Below are positions 1 through 10,594 of a stretch of DNA of 64,000 nt, piece by piece. The translations under genes and the position numbers were made by a program. The stretch lies in the NCBI GenBank assembly GCA_033439265.1, contig JAVTVX010000034.1, positions 9,269,001 to 9,333,000 of the forward strand. The letters are read 5' to 3'. Position 1 is the stretch's first letter. Every line of letters starts with the position of its first letter. The stretch is from Dillenia suffruticosa (lineage: Eukaryota > Streptophyta > Magnoliopsida > Dilleniales > Dilleniaceae). The notes under the pieces were generated by a model. That model had not been told where the DNA came from, did not search any database, and was given only the letters and a program-made list of their open reading frames with translations.

Positions 1-601
1 CCATGACGGGCCGCGTTGGCACATTGGGGTGTCCCAGACCATGTTGGGTAGTGTATTGCCCCATCGAGTTGCCTGAGGCAGTTTTGGGCCATTCAGGTTG
101 TCTTGGTGCACGTGGAGAGATTTTAGACTGTAGGCGGTGCTAGACTTGGTGGGCCTACTTTTGAGCTCCAGCCCATGAACCAAATAGCCTAGGGCCCAGG
201 CGTTAAGGCCCACTTAGGTGAGAGAGTTCTGGCTCAGTTTTCTGTCTCTAGTGTTGCTTTGTGCGTTGCAACAAGTTGGAAGCTAACAAGTGTGCCAGTA
301 AGCTGGTGGAGATGGGGCAATAGGCTGAGGCAGGCATCCATGAACATTGTAGTCCTCCGGCAGCTTTAGAGGAGCTCTTGAAGCTGGATGCGAGCCGTAC
401 TTCTTGGGTTAGAAGGAAGAGGGGTGGTTCCCCTCTGTCGTGAGCTCCATCCCTTTGGCGGGCTTATGTGGTTGTTCCCTTTTTTCTTTTCTTAACCGCA
501 AAAAAAAAAAAAAAAAATCAAAATTGTTGGAGGAGGTCTTATGAAAATGGGCTCTCGTTTGTGCACTCTTTCCCAACCAAGCGAGGGATAACCATTTTTA
601 T
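1..601. other. Gene-free, relatively GC-rich intergenic or old repeat sequence
   Basis: No coding frame with recognisable domains is present. The stretch is richer in G and C than the rest of the window and has a run of about 18 A near position 500, which could be the tail of an old retroposed copy. I cannot assign it to a known family. Confidence 0.3.
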
Positions 602-772
602 TTATTTATTTTTTTACTTTACCATGGGTATCCGAAAACTTGTTAAAGGAGTTATGGAATCCAATTAAAGAAATATCTCTTTCGATATCTATTTTTTATT
701 CATAATATTTAAATTTAAGATTTTAGTTAAGAAAATATAAGGTGATGCTACTGATCACAAGTGATTGTTGAC
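602..772 (-). repeat. SINE-A copy (minus), with 18-bp target-site duplication
   Basis: The insertion is bounded by an exact 18-bp direct repeat (584-601 and 773-790, beginning AGGGATAACC). On the minus strand it ends with the block GGATACCCATGGTAAAG and then an A-rich tail, as the other SINE-A copies do. An internal stretch around TTTAAATATT and AAAAATAGATATC matches the diverged copy at 39435-39615. It is a tRNA-derived, LINE-mobilised element with no coding capacity. Membership of this subfamily is inferred from the shared blocks. Confidence 0.7.
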
Positions 773-790
773 AGGGATAACCATTTTTAT

Positions 791-2736
791 GCTCCAGTAC
801 CGATGCGTATGTCTTGTTTTACTTCCCAATGTCCTTGTACTAATATTGTTAAAGTAATTGAGGTGGCGTCATTGAATGTTTAGTTTATGCTTATGCTGCA
901 TTGTCATTTATGTCGTGCCTGTCGTATGTTAGTTGCTTGTATTCGGTTGAGAGCTCTCACCATAGGCGCCATTGAGCTTATGGATCCGTGCACATAGTGT
1001 CACACTTGACTCGACAGGTTGTTGCATACAATAGGGAGGGGTTGGTGGCCACGGGGGTAGCTCGACGGGGTTGACTCATAGTCCACTCAGATTATATGTA
1101 TATTCCCATGGGGATCCTGTCGTTGGGATATTTTAACGAGCCTACCATATTGTTTTAAAAACCATCGCTTATACATAAAGTGTATTTTTATATTATATTA
1201 TATATTGTAAATATGGTGTCCCTTTATCCTTGATTCTCAAAGCTTAAATTTTTTTTCCCCCTTAGATATTTTGTTTTCACTTCATATTCAATATTCGGCA
1301 AATCTTACTGATCCAAATTGTTGGAATAAGAGGTTTGCACAATCAACTATGACGCCCACTCTCGCATCTGTTATTGATATTGTAGATTTCAGTAGGTTAA
1401 ATGTGATAACTCTAATTGTTCTCCAATTCGGTCTCAAGACACTCATTGTAGTACTAAATTCGGAGTTCCAGGAGTCTAACCCCTATTGCTGCCGAAGACA
1501 GAGCCTAATTTGATGGTCTAAATTCTGGCAATCACCTTCTGATGAGAGATAGTGACATGCTATTACCCATATCCTAGAATTCAAAATCTTCAACATCTCT
1601 CTCTGACTAAATTTTACTGCAAAGAATCCATTCTCTTAAGTGGATGAGCTCTGAGCTCTCTAGTAATTGCCACAGGTGTGTTAGGTGAGTCTTCAACAGC
1701 GTACAGCTAAATTCTTTTTCCGACTTCTATTACGAGAGACTTCCTCGCCAAGGAGGCCTTACCATTTTCGGGAGTTCAAATATGCAGATTTACTATTGGC
1801 CAAGGGCAATCCTTGGATTCTCTGTCATCATGTTCTCATCCTTACAATCCTCCATATCCTTCCTATTGGTTGCATTCTACTTCTGATAGGGCAAGTGTAA
1901 GGCAATATGCTTTAATCAGACCCAAATCTATAATGATATAAAGTAGTTTTTTAATGAAAAAATTGTTAAAATTTATTCTTCTCTATAAAAGGATTTTTTA
2001 AAGATTTTGCGTGACCATTGGAGTTTACAGGCAAAAAGGAGGCAGTGAAGCTGAGCTTACCAAGATGAGTTCACCAAGGAGAGGGTAACGTAAGGCGGTT
2101 TACAAAGATGATGTATGACTCAGGATGGTTTACAAAGATGAGGATGCATGACTCAAGATTAAACAGATTCTACATTATGTGTAATAAAAAAGTGTCAGCC
2201 ATTAGTAACCAAGATGTTAGTGTTATGAAGCGTTGCTGTTTATGTGTATGGTTGTGGGTAGTCGAAATTTGAGCAAGGGTATGAATAGGTTCCATTATGC
2301 CCAATCGCAAACGAAATTAAGCTTCATGATGTAAATCATAATGTTTGTTCTCTAAAGTTCTCGGATGATTTACTTTAAAAATAGTAGGTTAAGCATAGGC
2401 TAGACTTCAATGAATCGAGCATAATCAGAGTTTTGGGATCATGCATGAAGCATTAGGCTTCCCTTTAGCAAAATCATGCATTAAGCATTAGGATTGTTTA
2501 CAGATCGCACAAGTAGTTGAGATTTTGGTACTTGTATTGCTCTACCGCTTGTTATGGTCATACCATACTACCTAGAAATTAGAGATGATAAGTTGAAGTT
2601 CAAACCTTCGCTTCTCAAGATGCCTGGGCATCTTTGATATTACGACAAAAAGGATAGAGTCACTCGTGTATAGCCACTTGGGATTTATTCATTATTATTA
2701 TTATTATTATTAATTATTATTATTATGATTATTTAA
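791..2736. other. Intergenic sequence without a recognisable gene
   Basis: Only short unsupported open frames are present. Two small direct duplications stand out: about 32 bp around 2094-2155 (GGTTTACAAAGATGA...) and a repeated ATCATGCAT..AAGCATTAGG motif at 2440-2484. An (ATT)n tract occupies roughly 2690-2725, immediately left of the Helitron. Confidence 0.4.
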
Positions 2737-2766
2737 CTAGTATTTTAAGCTCGTGCATCGCACGGT
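2737..2766 (-). other. Helitron 3' terminus: hairpin plus CTAG
   Basis: Read on the minus strand, a 5-bp GC-rich stem with a 3-base loop lies 11 bases before the terminal CTAG, the expected rolling-circle termination signal. The external base is T. Confidence 0.85.
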
Positions 2767-2867
2767 AAGAAATTTAAATTTAATTTTGTAATATTTTTTT
2801 ATACAATTTTGAAATTCAAAAACTTTTTAATAAGTTTAGCATGGAAAAGAGAAGTTAAAGGTAAAGA

Positions 2868-3110
2868 TTTAGCACAACTAATTGAAACAAACCATTTATT
2901 AAAAAATGAAAAAAAAGAAAAAGAAAAAAAGTTGGTCATTTTAAATTGAGGGATATAATTTTTTCCTCCAATGTTGGGTTCATTATCTTTCAACATATCA
3001 ATTGATGTTTCCCCACTTTCCCCACTAAGCTGAATCTTGTTAAAAGTAGACTCATCATCTTCATTTCTATTAAAAAATATTAGAAAATTTATATCAATAC
3101 AATTTTGGAG
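2868..3110. repeat. Helitron internal direct repeat, copy 1
   Basis: It begins AGCACAACTAATTGAAACAA and continues through the GTTGG, GGGTTCATTAT and CAACATATC blocks. It is matched in the same order by copy 2 at about 4808-5060. The two copies lie about 1.9 kb apart in the same orientation, which points to a segmental duplication inside the Helitron. Copy 1 is followed by a short SINE that copy 2 lacks. Confidence 0.7.
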
Positions 3111-3120
3111 GTACAAAATT

Positions 3121-3207
3121 TTTTTTTTATTATACAAGAATTTGAATCTGAGATCATAAAATTAGGAAATTGAGGTTTATACCATTAGGCAGTCCCCTTG
3201 GGGACAG
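3121..3207 (-). repeat. SINE-B copy (about 87 bp) inserted in the Helitron
   Basis: The element is flanked by 12-bp near-identical repeats (3109-3120 AGGTACAAAATT and 3208-3219 AGGTATAGAATT). On the minus strand it starts with a GTCCCC..GGGGAC hairpin, has an A-box-like CTAATGGTATAA and a B-box-like GATTCAAATTC, and ends in an A-tail. The homologous internal repeat at about 5020-5050 lacks this segment and so serves as an empty site. A second copy lies at 16676-16764. It resembles a minimal tRNA-derived SINE. Confidence 0.65.
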
Positions 3208-3451
3208 AGGTATAGAATTATTATCATTAAATAATCATGCTCCAAATCATAAAATTAAAATATAACTATTTTAAAAATTTATTCATAGTTTATGGAGAAG
3301 TATAATAAAAATGAAAAATCTAACATAGGATAGCAAAATTGTAAAAATATTTAATTAATATTTATTTGATATTATTAAATGCATAATAAACTGAATGCAT
3401 TATTAATACGATTAAACGAAAATAACCAGATGTCTATTGAATTCTATTATC

Positions 3452-4640
3452 TGTATAAGATATTTTAAAAGTGCAATGCAAAAGTTGTAATTAAGACGAA
3501 TATATTAAAGTAAATAATTGATTTTTAAAAGAAATATATTTCAATGAATGAAATAAAATTATAATAATTTTTAAATATTCAATTAAGTTTAATTTAATGT
3601 TATTAAGTGGATAGTAGAATTGTAAAACTATTTCATTAAATTTAATTTCATATTATTCAATACAGGATAAATTGAGTCTATTATTGAGTGTCCATTGGTA
3701 GTAATCAATATGTGTAAATAATATATTTTTTTAAAATGTAATGTAATATTAACTTGAACTGTGCTATTAATTAAGAGAAATACATTAAAAGTCATGTAGA
3801 GATTATAAGTTTTATAATAATTTCAAATATTCAATTAAGTATAATTTGATATTATTGAGTGGATACTAAAATTTTAAAATTATAAAATGAAATTTTATTT
3901 AATATTATTAAATGCATAAAAAATAGAGTCCATTATTAATATTTCTTAAATGAAATAAAGGGGAGACCATCCAATTGTATGTTTATAATATTTTGAAAGT
4001 GTAACTTAATATTAATTTGAAAATTGCAATTAAGTGAAATACATTAAAATTCATATTAACGTTATATAATTTATTTAAAAAGAACTTCTCAGAGATAAAA
4101 TTATAAAAATTTTAAAGTATCCAATTAAGTTAAAAATGAAAAAAAAAAAGGGAGTCCGTCGGATTATGTGTAACTAATATTTTAAAAGTGTAATGCAATA
4201 TTAAACTAAAAATACATTAAATGTCATATGGAAGTTATATAATTATTTTTTTAATAATATTTTTCATATTGAATTAAGTTAAAAATGAAAAAAAAAATGA
4301 GAGTCTATCGGATTATGTGTGACTAATATTTTAAAAGTGTAATGTAATATTAATCTAGAAATACACATTAAAGGTCATACGGAAATTATGTAATTATTTT
4401 TTTTAAATCATATTTTTCAATGAATGAGATAAAATTATAAAAATTTTTAAATTTTCAGTTAAGTTTAATCAGATATTATTAAGTGTATAATAAAATTGTA
4501 AAAATATTATTCAATCCATAATAAATTGAATCCATTATTATTGTTATTAAAAGAAAATAAATTGGGTTCATTGGAATATATAAACAATATTTTAAAAGTG
4601 TAAGGTAATATTAATTTAAAATACATTATTATACTGATGG
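3452..4640. repeat. Degenerate tandem repeat block within the Helitron
   Basis: The motif AATATTTTAAAAGTGTAATG followed by CAATATTAA recurs with variation near 3460, 3715, 3985, 4175, 4322 and 4590. Neighbouring copies share further AT-rich context, including AATTAAGTT and ATTATTAAATGC. Spacing is irregular, about 150-270 bp. No coding frame runs through it. The likely origin is repeated slippage or unequal copying during rolling-circle replication, which is inference. Confidence 0.6.
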
Positions 4641-4807
4641 CTATCATAATTACACTACAATGTAACCATTGAAAAGTAAATATATCCATGGATCAAAATA
4701 AACATTAAAATGGATACAAAATAAATGATAAAAATTAAATCATGATAAAAACATTAATAGGAATATAAAATAAATGATGAAAACTAAACCATGTCTAACA
4801 AACCAAA

Positions 4808-5060
4808 AGCACAACTAATTGAAACAAACTATTTATAAAAAAAAAAAAAAGAAAAAAAAGTTGGCAAAAAGTTGGCCCTTTTTTTCCCCAGTGTCGGGTT
4901 CATTATTTTTCAACATATCCATTGATATTTTTTCACCAGCTTGAGTCTTGTCGAAAGTATACTCATCTTTTTCATTTCTGTTAGAAAATATTAAAAAATT
5001 TATATCAATACTATTTTAAAAATATAAAATTATTATTATATAATCATAGTTCAAATCATA
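4808..5060. repeat. Helitron internal direct repeat, copy 2
   Basis: This is collinear with 2868-3110, sharing the AGCACAACTAATTGAAACAA start, A-rich tract, GTTGGC, GGGTTCATTATT and CAACATATCC blocks. It continues into AATCAT...CAAATCATAAAATT without the SINE-B insertion present after copy 1. Confidence 0.7.
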
Positions 5061-5389
5061 AAATTAATATATGATTATTTTAAATATTTATTTGTAATCT
5101 ATGGAAGAAGTATAATAAAAATGAAAAATTTAACATAATAAGATTATGATTAGACCAAAAATCATATCTCAACAATTTTCTCCTCTTCCCTCTTGATTCA
5201 TTAGAAGTGCTAACTATAATATTTTCATTATTCAACTGTTTTGATGACTTTGAATCGTAATCATCATGAAGAAAGATCTATAAGAAGAAAAGCTTCTTTA
5301 TCAATCAAACAATTTGAAGAATATAAATACATATTTATAAATGAAATCTATACAGATAATAAACTTTTACATTAGTAGAGTATTAACTC

Positions 5390-5866
5390 ATCTTCTATCT
5401 CTTTTCCTTGACAACTTTGATAGAAACAAACTTTGCACATTTCCTATCATTTATAATGGTATTTGGTCATTTTTGAAAGCTGTGCTCAATTCCTATAATG
5501 TTCTTGGTATGATCCGGAAGAAAATATTTTTCATCATTTTCCTATAAAATATTTATTAAATTAAATGTTAATATTCATTGATTAAAAGTAAAGATATGAT
5601 ATAAATATATTATTAAATTATTAAAAATTTTAATCAAAACAAAATATATATAGATATATGGAATATTTTAATCAAATCTAATTTTTTCTTACCTTGTTTT
5701 TGGTAGAAGTTAAGGTTCTAACACTTACTCCAATTATTGATTCAGCAGCATAATTAAAAAGTACCATTATGATCTTTCCACTTCCATCTTCAATGTCTAG
5801 TTCAAATTTAAATCTAATATTTATAATAAAGTAAATTAATAAAGTAAAAGTAAATAATAGAATCAT
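5390..5866 (-). pseudogene. RPA70-like (Replication protein A large subunit, C-terminal OB fold) remnant
   Basis: Two minus-strand segments read like the C-terminal OB fold of plant RPA1, the single-stranded-DNA-binding protein also carried by autonomous plant Helitrons. The upstream exon (about 5690-5830) encodes RFKFELDIEDGSGKIIMVLF followed by NYAAESIIGVSVRTL, bounded by a TATTAG acceptor and an AAG/GTAAGA donor. The next segment (about 5540 down to 5390) reads LPDHTKNIIGIEHSFQK and is cut by an in-frame TGA, then continues CAKFVSIKVVKE before another stop. No full gene remains. Its strand agrees with the Helitron orientation, so it was probably part of an autonomous ancestor rather than a captured host gene. 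Confidence 0.7.
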
Positions 5867-6704
5867 ATCATATCTAACATCAAATATCTAGTTAGAGAGA
5901 TCGAAGAAAATAAATAATGGAAAAAAGATGTATATATAAATTAATTTTTATATCTGATGCATAGTGGGTTGGTAGTTGCTCCTCTCATGCATAGATCCTG
6001 TTAAGGAGAATAGGGAATGTGAGGAGAAATAGAGAAAAATGAAATGTGATTTGTGAGAAAAATGTGAGGAATCGAAAATAAAAAGCTAACGATAGTTAAT
6101 TGTATATTTAAATGGAAGGTATCATTATTTATTAAGAAGACACAATTTTTATATTAAAAATAAAAAGATAAATAGAATATCATAAATTAAAATAGAGGTA
6201 AATAAAAAGTGTTAAATGTAAAAAATAATTGAAAGGTCAAATATTTTAAATGAAATGTGTTATTGTTTATTAAGAAAGTACATTTTTTAAGTAAAAAATA
6301 AAAAGGTAAATACAATGTCATAGAGGTAAAAGGAAAGTATTAAATATAAAAAATAACCGAAAAGTCAAATGCTTTAAATGAAAGGTGTCATTGTTTATCA
6401 AGAAATAACGATTTTTATGTTAAAAATAAAAAAGATAAAAAAATATCACAAATAAATGATGTCAGTATTTATGATAAAAACATGTTAATAAATGAAAAGT
6501 CAAATATTTAACAATTTTTTAAAATTAAATAAAAAAAATCAGATTTTCTTGCAGTTTTTTATCTAGTTTATATTAAACAAATCCATGATAGATGCTGGTA
6601 CTTATGACAAACACCTAAGTATAAATATAGTATAGATACCGCTCTCGGTATTGAAGGGTTGATGACCATTAGATGAACCAAAATAAAAAATTATAGAAAG
6701 TTTA

Positions 6705-7085
6705 TGCGGCAAAAAAAAAAAAATTTGATGAAGGAATCCTGCATTTGATTGTTGTAGTGGGAGGGGTGAGTTGCATGGCTATAAAAAGGAATCCCCTTTT
6801 TAGTCTTGAACCATTGCAAGTTGCTTCTCATCTCTTTGGTGCAACTTTCTTCTCTTTTGAAATATTTCATTGCAATCAGAGAAATAATATTCTGATAATA
6901 TCTAATAACGTAGACTTATTAGACCGAATTTCATTAAACTTTGGTGTTTTTATTTATTTAATAGTTGTTGTTAGTATAGTTGTAATTATACATTGTATTA
7001 TTAAATTATCTTTTTTGGGAATTTATTATGGGGTAATTTTTGTTATAATCATTCACATGCTATTCATTCTCGAGCTTTCATAACA
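6705..7085 (+). repeat. Copia-1 5' LTR
   Basis: It starts at TGCGGC plus an A-run and ends CATAACA. A TATA box (GGCTATAAAA, about 6777-6786) lies within it. The sequence GAAGGAATCC..GGGGTGAGTTGCATGG is shared with the 3' LTR. The exact start is less certain than the end, because the first 20 bases are replaced by an (ATT)n tract in the 3' copy. Confidence 0.75.
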
Positions 7086-7087
7086 AT

Positions 7088-7099
7088 TGGTGTTAGAGC
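7088..7099 (+). other. Copia-1 primer-binding site
   Basis: TGGTGTTAGAGC starts two bases after the LTR end. It is a two-mismatch version of TGGTATCAGAGC, which is complementary to the 3' end of initiator methionine tRNA and used by most plant copia elements. Confidence 0.8.
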
Positions 7100-7175
7100 C
7101 TATTCTATCTAAGTATGCTCTGTGATTGCAGATTTGTTTGATCTTCTACATTAGAAAAGGTTTTCTTGGGGATAA

Positions 7176-7920
7176 TCGGCGTTGAGCCCGGTTGATCTTG
7201 TTATACTATGTGGTTGTAGTCTAATATGATCTTCCATATCAGAAAAGATTTTCCTTGATTAATCAACATTTCACATTGACAACTATTAAATAGTACGAGT
7301 GACAAAAATGGCTGACAACGCAAAATCATCCACGACAAAAACTATAGTGATGAGCCTGGTTAATTTTATTATACTTTGTGCTTGCAGTCTAATTTGATCT
7401 TCCATATCAAAAATGATTTTCTTAGATTATTCAACATTTCACATCGATAGCTATTAAATAGTACGAGTGACAGAAATGGCTGACAATGCAAAATCATCCA
7501 TGGCAAAAATTGTAGTGATGAATACCAGATTTGCAGTGGGGATTGTTGATGGAATCGATCATTTCAGTATGTAACAAAATGAGATTCTAGACGTTCTTTC
7601 TCAGTAAGGTTTTGGACATTCTTTCTCAGTAAGATCAACCGGGCTAATTGGCGTTGAGCCCGATTGATCTTATTATACTCTGTGGTTATGGTCTAATCTG
7701 ATCTTCCATATCATAAAATATTTTTCTAGATTAATCAACATTTCACATCGATAGCTATTAAATAGTACGAGTGGTAGAAATGACTGACATCGCAAAATCA
7801 TCCACGACAAAAACTGCAGTGATGGATACCAAATTTGCAGTAGGGATTGTTGATGGAATCTGTCATTTTGGTATATGGCAAAATAAGATTTTAGACGTTC
7901 TTTTTCAATAAGTTCTAGAC
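7176..7920 (+). repeat. Tripled leader and gag start in Copia-1
   Basis: The segment GTTGAGCCCG..TTGATCTT..ATCTTCCATATC..AACATTTCAC..CTATTAAATAGTACGAGTG..GCTGACA..GCAAAATCATCCA occurs three times, starting near 7176, 7350 and 7637. Units are about 175-290 bp because the first is shorter. Copia-2 has this segment once (about 18545-18830). The duplication encompasses the gag start codon, giving three potential starts. Confidence 0.8.
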
Positions 7921-8600
7921 ATTGCAATTAAAAAAGAGAAATCGGAGGATACTAAGAAGAAGGAATGGAAGATGATGAATAGATTGGAATATGATACAAT
8001 TCAATCGTTTCGAGATAATAAAAGTATCATTTTTCAAAAGAAACTTCTGTTAGTAAATTGTGAAAAATACTATAAGAAAAGTTCTTGAAAAAGACCAATC
8101 AGAACAAGCTTTATAAGAAAAAGAGGTTGTTTTACTTCAACTATAATTCAAGTACCACTATGAATGATCACATCACCAGCTTTAATTAGTTGGTTACTGA
8201 TTTAATTAATATGGACAAGACTTTCAAATGAGGATCTGACATTGATATAGTTTGGATTCCTTCCTGACAAGTTTAAATATCTTGAAACTACCCTACTTCA
8301 CAAAAAAGTTGTTGTCTCTCTTAGTGAAATAATTGTTACCTTATACGGTTACAATCTAAGAAAGAAAGAAAAGTTAGAAAACAAAAGTGAAGAAACAGAA
8401 GTTTGTAGTTGTTAGAGGGAGTTCACAGAGCTAGAATAAAGGCACGAGAGAGAAATCAAAATCCAAATCAAGGAAAGATGAATGTACCTTTTGTCGAGAA
8501 AAAGGACATTGGAAGAAATATTGTCCCAAACTGAAGAATAAAAGCAAACTTAATATGGAGAAAGCTATCTTGGATTCAAATGTAGCTGAATATGATGATG
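7456..8600 (+). pseudogene. Copia-1 gag remnant with CCHC zinc knuckle
   Basis: The region encodes degraded copia Gag, the capsid-nucleocapsid polyprotein. The start reads MADNAKSS, and a zinc knuckle of the form C-X2-C-X4-H-X4-C (CTFCREKGHWKKYC) is intact at about 8483-8524. Frames between the start and the knuckle are interrupted by stops and indels, so no functional Gag is made. Identity rests on the knuckle, the position after the primer-binding site, and the parallel layout of Copia-2. Confidence 0.7.
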
Positions 8601-8639
8601 TTGATTCAGATCTCTCACTTGCTATTGCACCATCAACTG

Positions 8640-9990
8640 GCTATTCTAGTATATGGTTGTTGGATTCATATTGTAGTCACCATATGTCCCTCAATGGAGC
8701 ATTGTTCTTTGATTTTACAGAATAGAAAGGTGGAGTGGTCTACATAGCAAATAATATCTCTCTCACCATTTAAAGTAAAAAAGTTTCGATGTGAACATGA
8801 AAGACAGAGTAATGAAAATTATTTCCATACACTTATACTGCTAAAAGAAATTTGAAAAAATAACAATGTATATTATTTTTTGGATAGTACAATTGTTGAG
8901 ATAGCGGCAGCAACAACAGTTTTTACTCATGATCGGGAGTTAGAAACAACTAAATTGTGACATATGTGGATGGCGTATGTTAGAGAAAAATTCTTGAAAT
9001 AGATCAAGGATTGCTGAAAGTAGTACGAACTTGTAAATTAGATTTTTGAAAGTACTGCATCAAAAGGAAGTAAATAAGGGTAAAATTTAGCACAACAATC
9101 TATGATACTAGAGGTATTTTGGATTATGTTTACTCAGATGTATGGGAGCTTTTTAAGACAACTTCATTCGGAGAAAAACATTATTATGTAATTTTTATTG
9201 ATGATTTTTCCCAAAAAGTTTGGGTGTATACAACGAAAACGAAGGATAAAGTGTTGAAAATTTTTCTTAAATGGAAAAATATGGTGGATGCTTAAATATG
9301 CAGAAAAATCAAATGTCTCCACACAGACAATGATGAGGAATACAGAAATGATCAATTTTGAAAGTTTGTAAATATGAAGGTAATGTCAGACACTTCATTA
9401 TCAGAAATACATCACAACAAAATAGGTTGGTGGAACGTATGAATTGGACATTGCTGGAGAAGTTCAGTGCATGTTGTCCAATGTTGGGTTCGGCAAAAAA
9501 TTACGGGCTAAGGCTATTGTCTATACTTGTCACTTCATCAACCGCTTGTCATCTACAACTATTGGTGCTAAAACACCATTGGAAAAATGGTTTGAAAAAC
9601 CTACTGCAGATTATGATTCTTTACATATATTTGGTTTCATTACATATTATCATATTAAGGAGTTAAAACTAAATTTTAGATCAAAAAAGCAATCTTCATT
9701 GGGATCACAGTTGGGGTGAAAGGCAATCGCTTTTGGTGTCTAGAATCAAAGAAAATAATCTTCAATATAGATGTTACTTTTGATGAATCTTTCATGTCAA
9801 AGACAACTACTGAAAACATTGAGCACATTGGCGGTACACCCAAACAGGTGGAGTTTAAAAGAAATAGAATTATTCCAACAAATGAAAAAAATTGATTGTG
9901 ACTCTCCTATAGTAAAAGAAGAATCATATGAAGAAGTGGTTCAGAATTAAAAATCTTCGCAATAATTTGAATCAATTGCACTAAATAAGG
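8640..9990 (+). pseudogene. Copia-1 protease and integrase remnant
   Basis: The sequence reads through a protease-like start (WLLDSYCSHHMS, where the canonical motif has DSG, so the catalytic Asp-Ser-Gly is damaged) and the pre-integrase helix. The integrase core includes DNDEEYRNDQF (about 9328-9360) and TSQQNRLVERMNWTLLEK. The second catalytic Asp and the Glu appear present, but the normal GG of the DNGGEF motif is changed to DE. Multiple stops break the frame. Two overlapping open stretches at 9358-9719 are in different frames and are parts of this one domain. Confidence 0.7.
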
Positions 9991-10142
9991 GAAAGAGAAC
10001 CATTAAACCATCTGCTCGTTTTACTAATATGGTCGTTTCTACATTAGTAATTGAAAATTAAAAATTGTAGATATTATCGGAAATTGTATTTACGAGAGTA
10101 TTGTAAAGAAATTATTATTATTATTATTATTATTTTTATTAT

Positions 10143-10499
10143 TGATGAAGGAATCCCACATTGGATTGTTGTAGGAGGGGTGAGTTGCATGGCTATAAAA
10201 TGGGATCCCCCTTTAGCCTTGAACCATTCCAAATTGCTTCTCATCTCTTTAGTGTAACTTTTTTCTCTCTTATAATGTTTCATTGTAAGTAGTGGAATAT
10301 TATTCTGATAGTATCCAATAATATAGACATATTAGGCCAAATCTCATTAAATTTTGGAATTTTTTATTTATTTAATAATTATTATTTGGTATAGTTGTAT
10401 TGATATATTATACTATTAAATTACCATACTTGGAAATTTATCAAGATAATTTTTCAATACAATCATTTACATGTTATTCACACTCCAGTTTTCACAACA
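10143..10499 (+). repeat. Copia-1 3' LTR
   Basis: It is collinear with 6726-7085 from TGATGAAGGAATCC to TTCACAACA and contains GGCTATAAAA. Its first bases are replaced by an (ATT)n tract at about 10112-10140, so the left boundary shown is where similarity begins. Confidence 0.75.
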
Positions 10500-10594
10500 G
10501 CTTAATCCGATAAGCTTTAATACCCATAGTTCGGTGGAATGATCACCATAGATAGCTCCCCCCCCCCCTTATTTTGCTTAATTTTTTGCTCCAT

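Larger units (their letters stand above)
2737..6636 (-). mobile_element. Non-autonomous Helitron, both termini present
   Basis: On the minus strand the element starts with TCTATACTATATTT at 6636, the classic plant Helitron 5' end. It ends at 2737 with a short hairpin (CGTGC-GAT-GCACG, 2752-2764), an AT spacer and terminal CTAG. The base before the 5' TC is A and the base after CTAG is T, so it sits between A and T without a target duplication, as Helitrons do. The interior is very AT-rich, has degenerate internal repeats, and carries an RPA70-like pseudogene but no Rep/helicase frame. It is therefore non-autonomous, probably derived from a larger element. No other superfamily explains this combination of ends. 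Confidence 0.85.
6705..10499 (+). mobile_element. Copia-1: Ty1/copia LTR retrotransposon, RT/RNase H deleted
   Basis: Two related LTRs (about 6705-7085 and 10143-10499) flank a gag zinc knuckle and an integrase in copia order. The interior is closely related to Copia-2 (18097-23132) but jumps from just after the integrase (ACATTAGTAATT, about 10051) to the terminal leader sequence (GAAAATTAAAAATTG). It therefore lacks the 1.6 kb with RT and RNase H that Copia-2 retains, and lacks the polypurine tract. Flanks GTTTA (6700-6704) and GCTTA (10500-10504) may be an aged 5-bp target duplication. It lies only 68 bp from the Helitron. Confidence 0.85.

Noticed and set aside
2690..2725. (ATT)n tract as a possible CRISPR-like or satellite array
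   Set aside because: It is a simple trinucleotide microsatellite; no spacer structure, and the genome is a plant.
4507..4689. Short minus-strand frame inside the Helitron
   Set aside because: It lies in AT-rich degenerate repeats with no domain; only the RPA-like segments have protein-level support.
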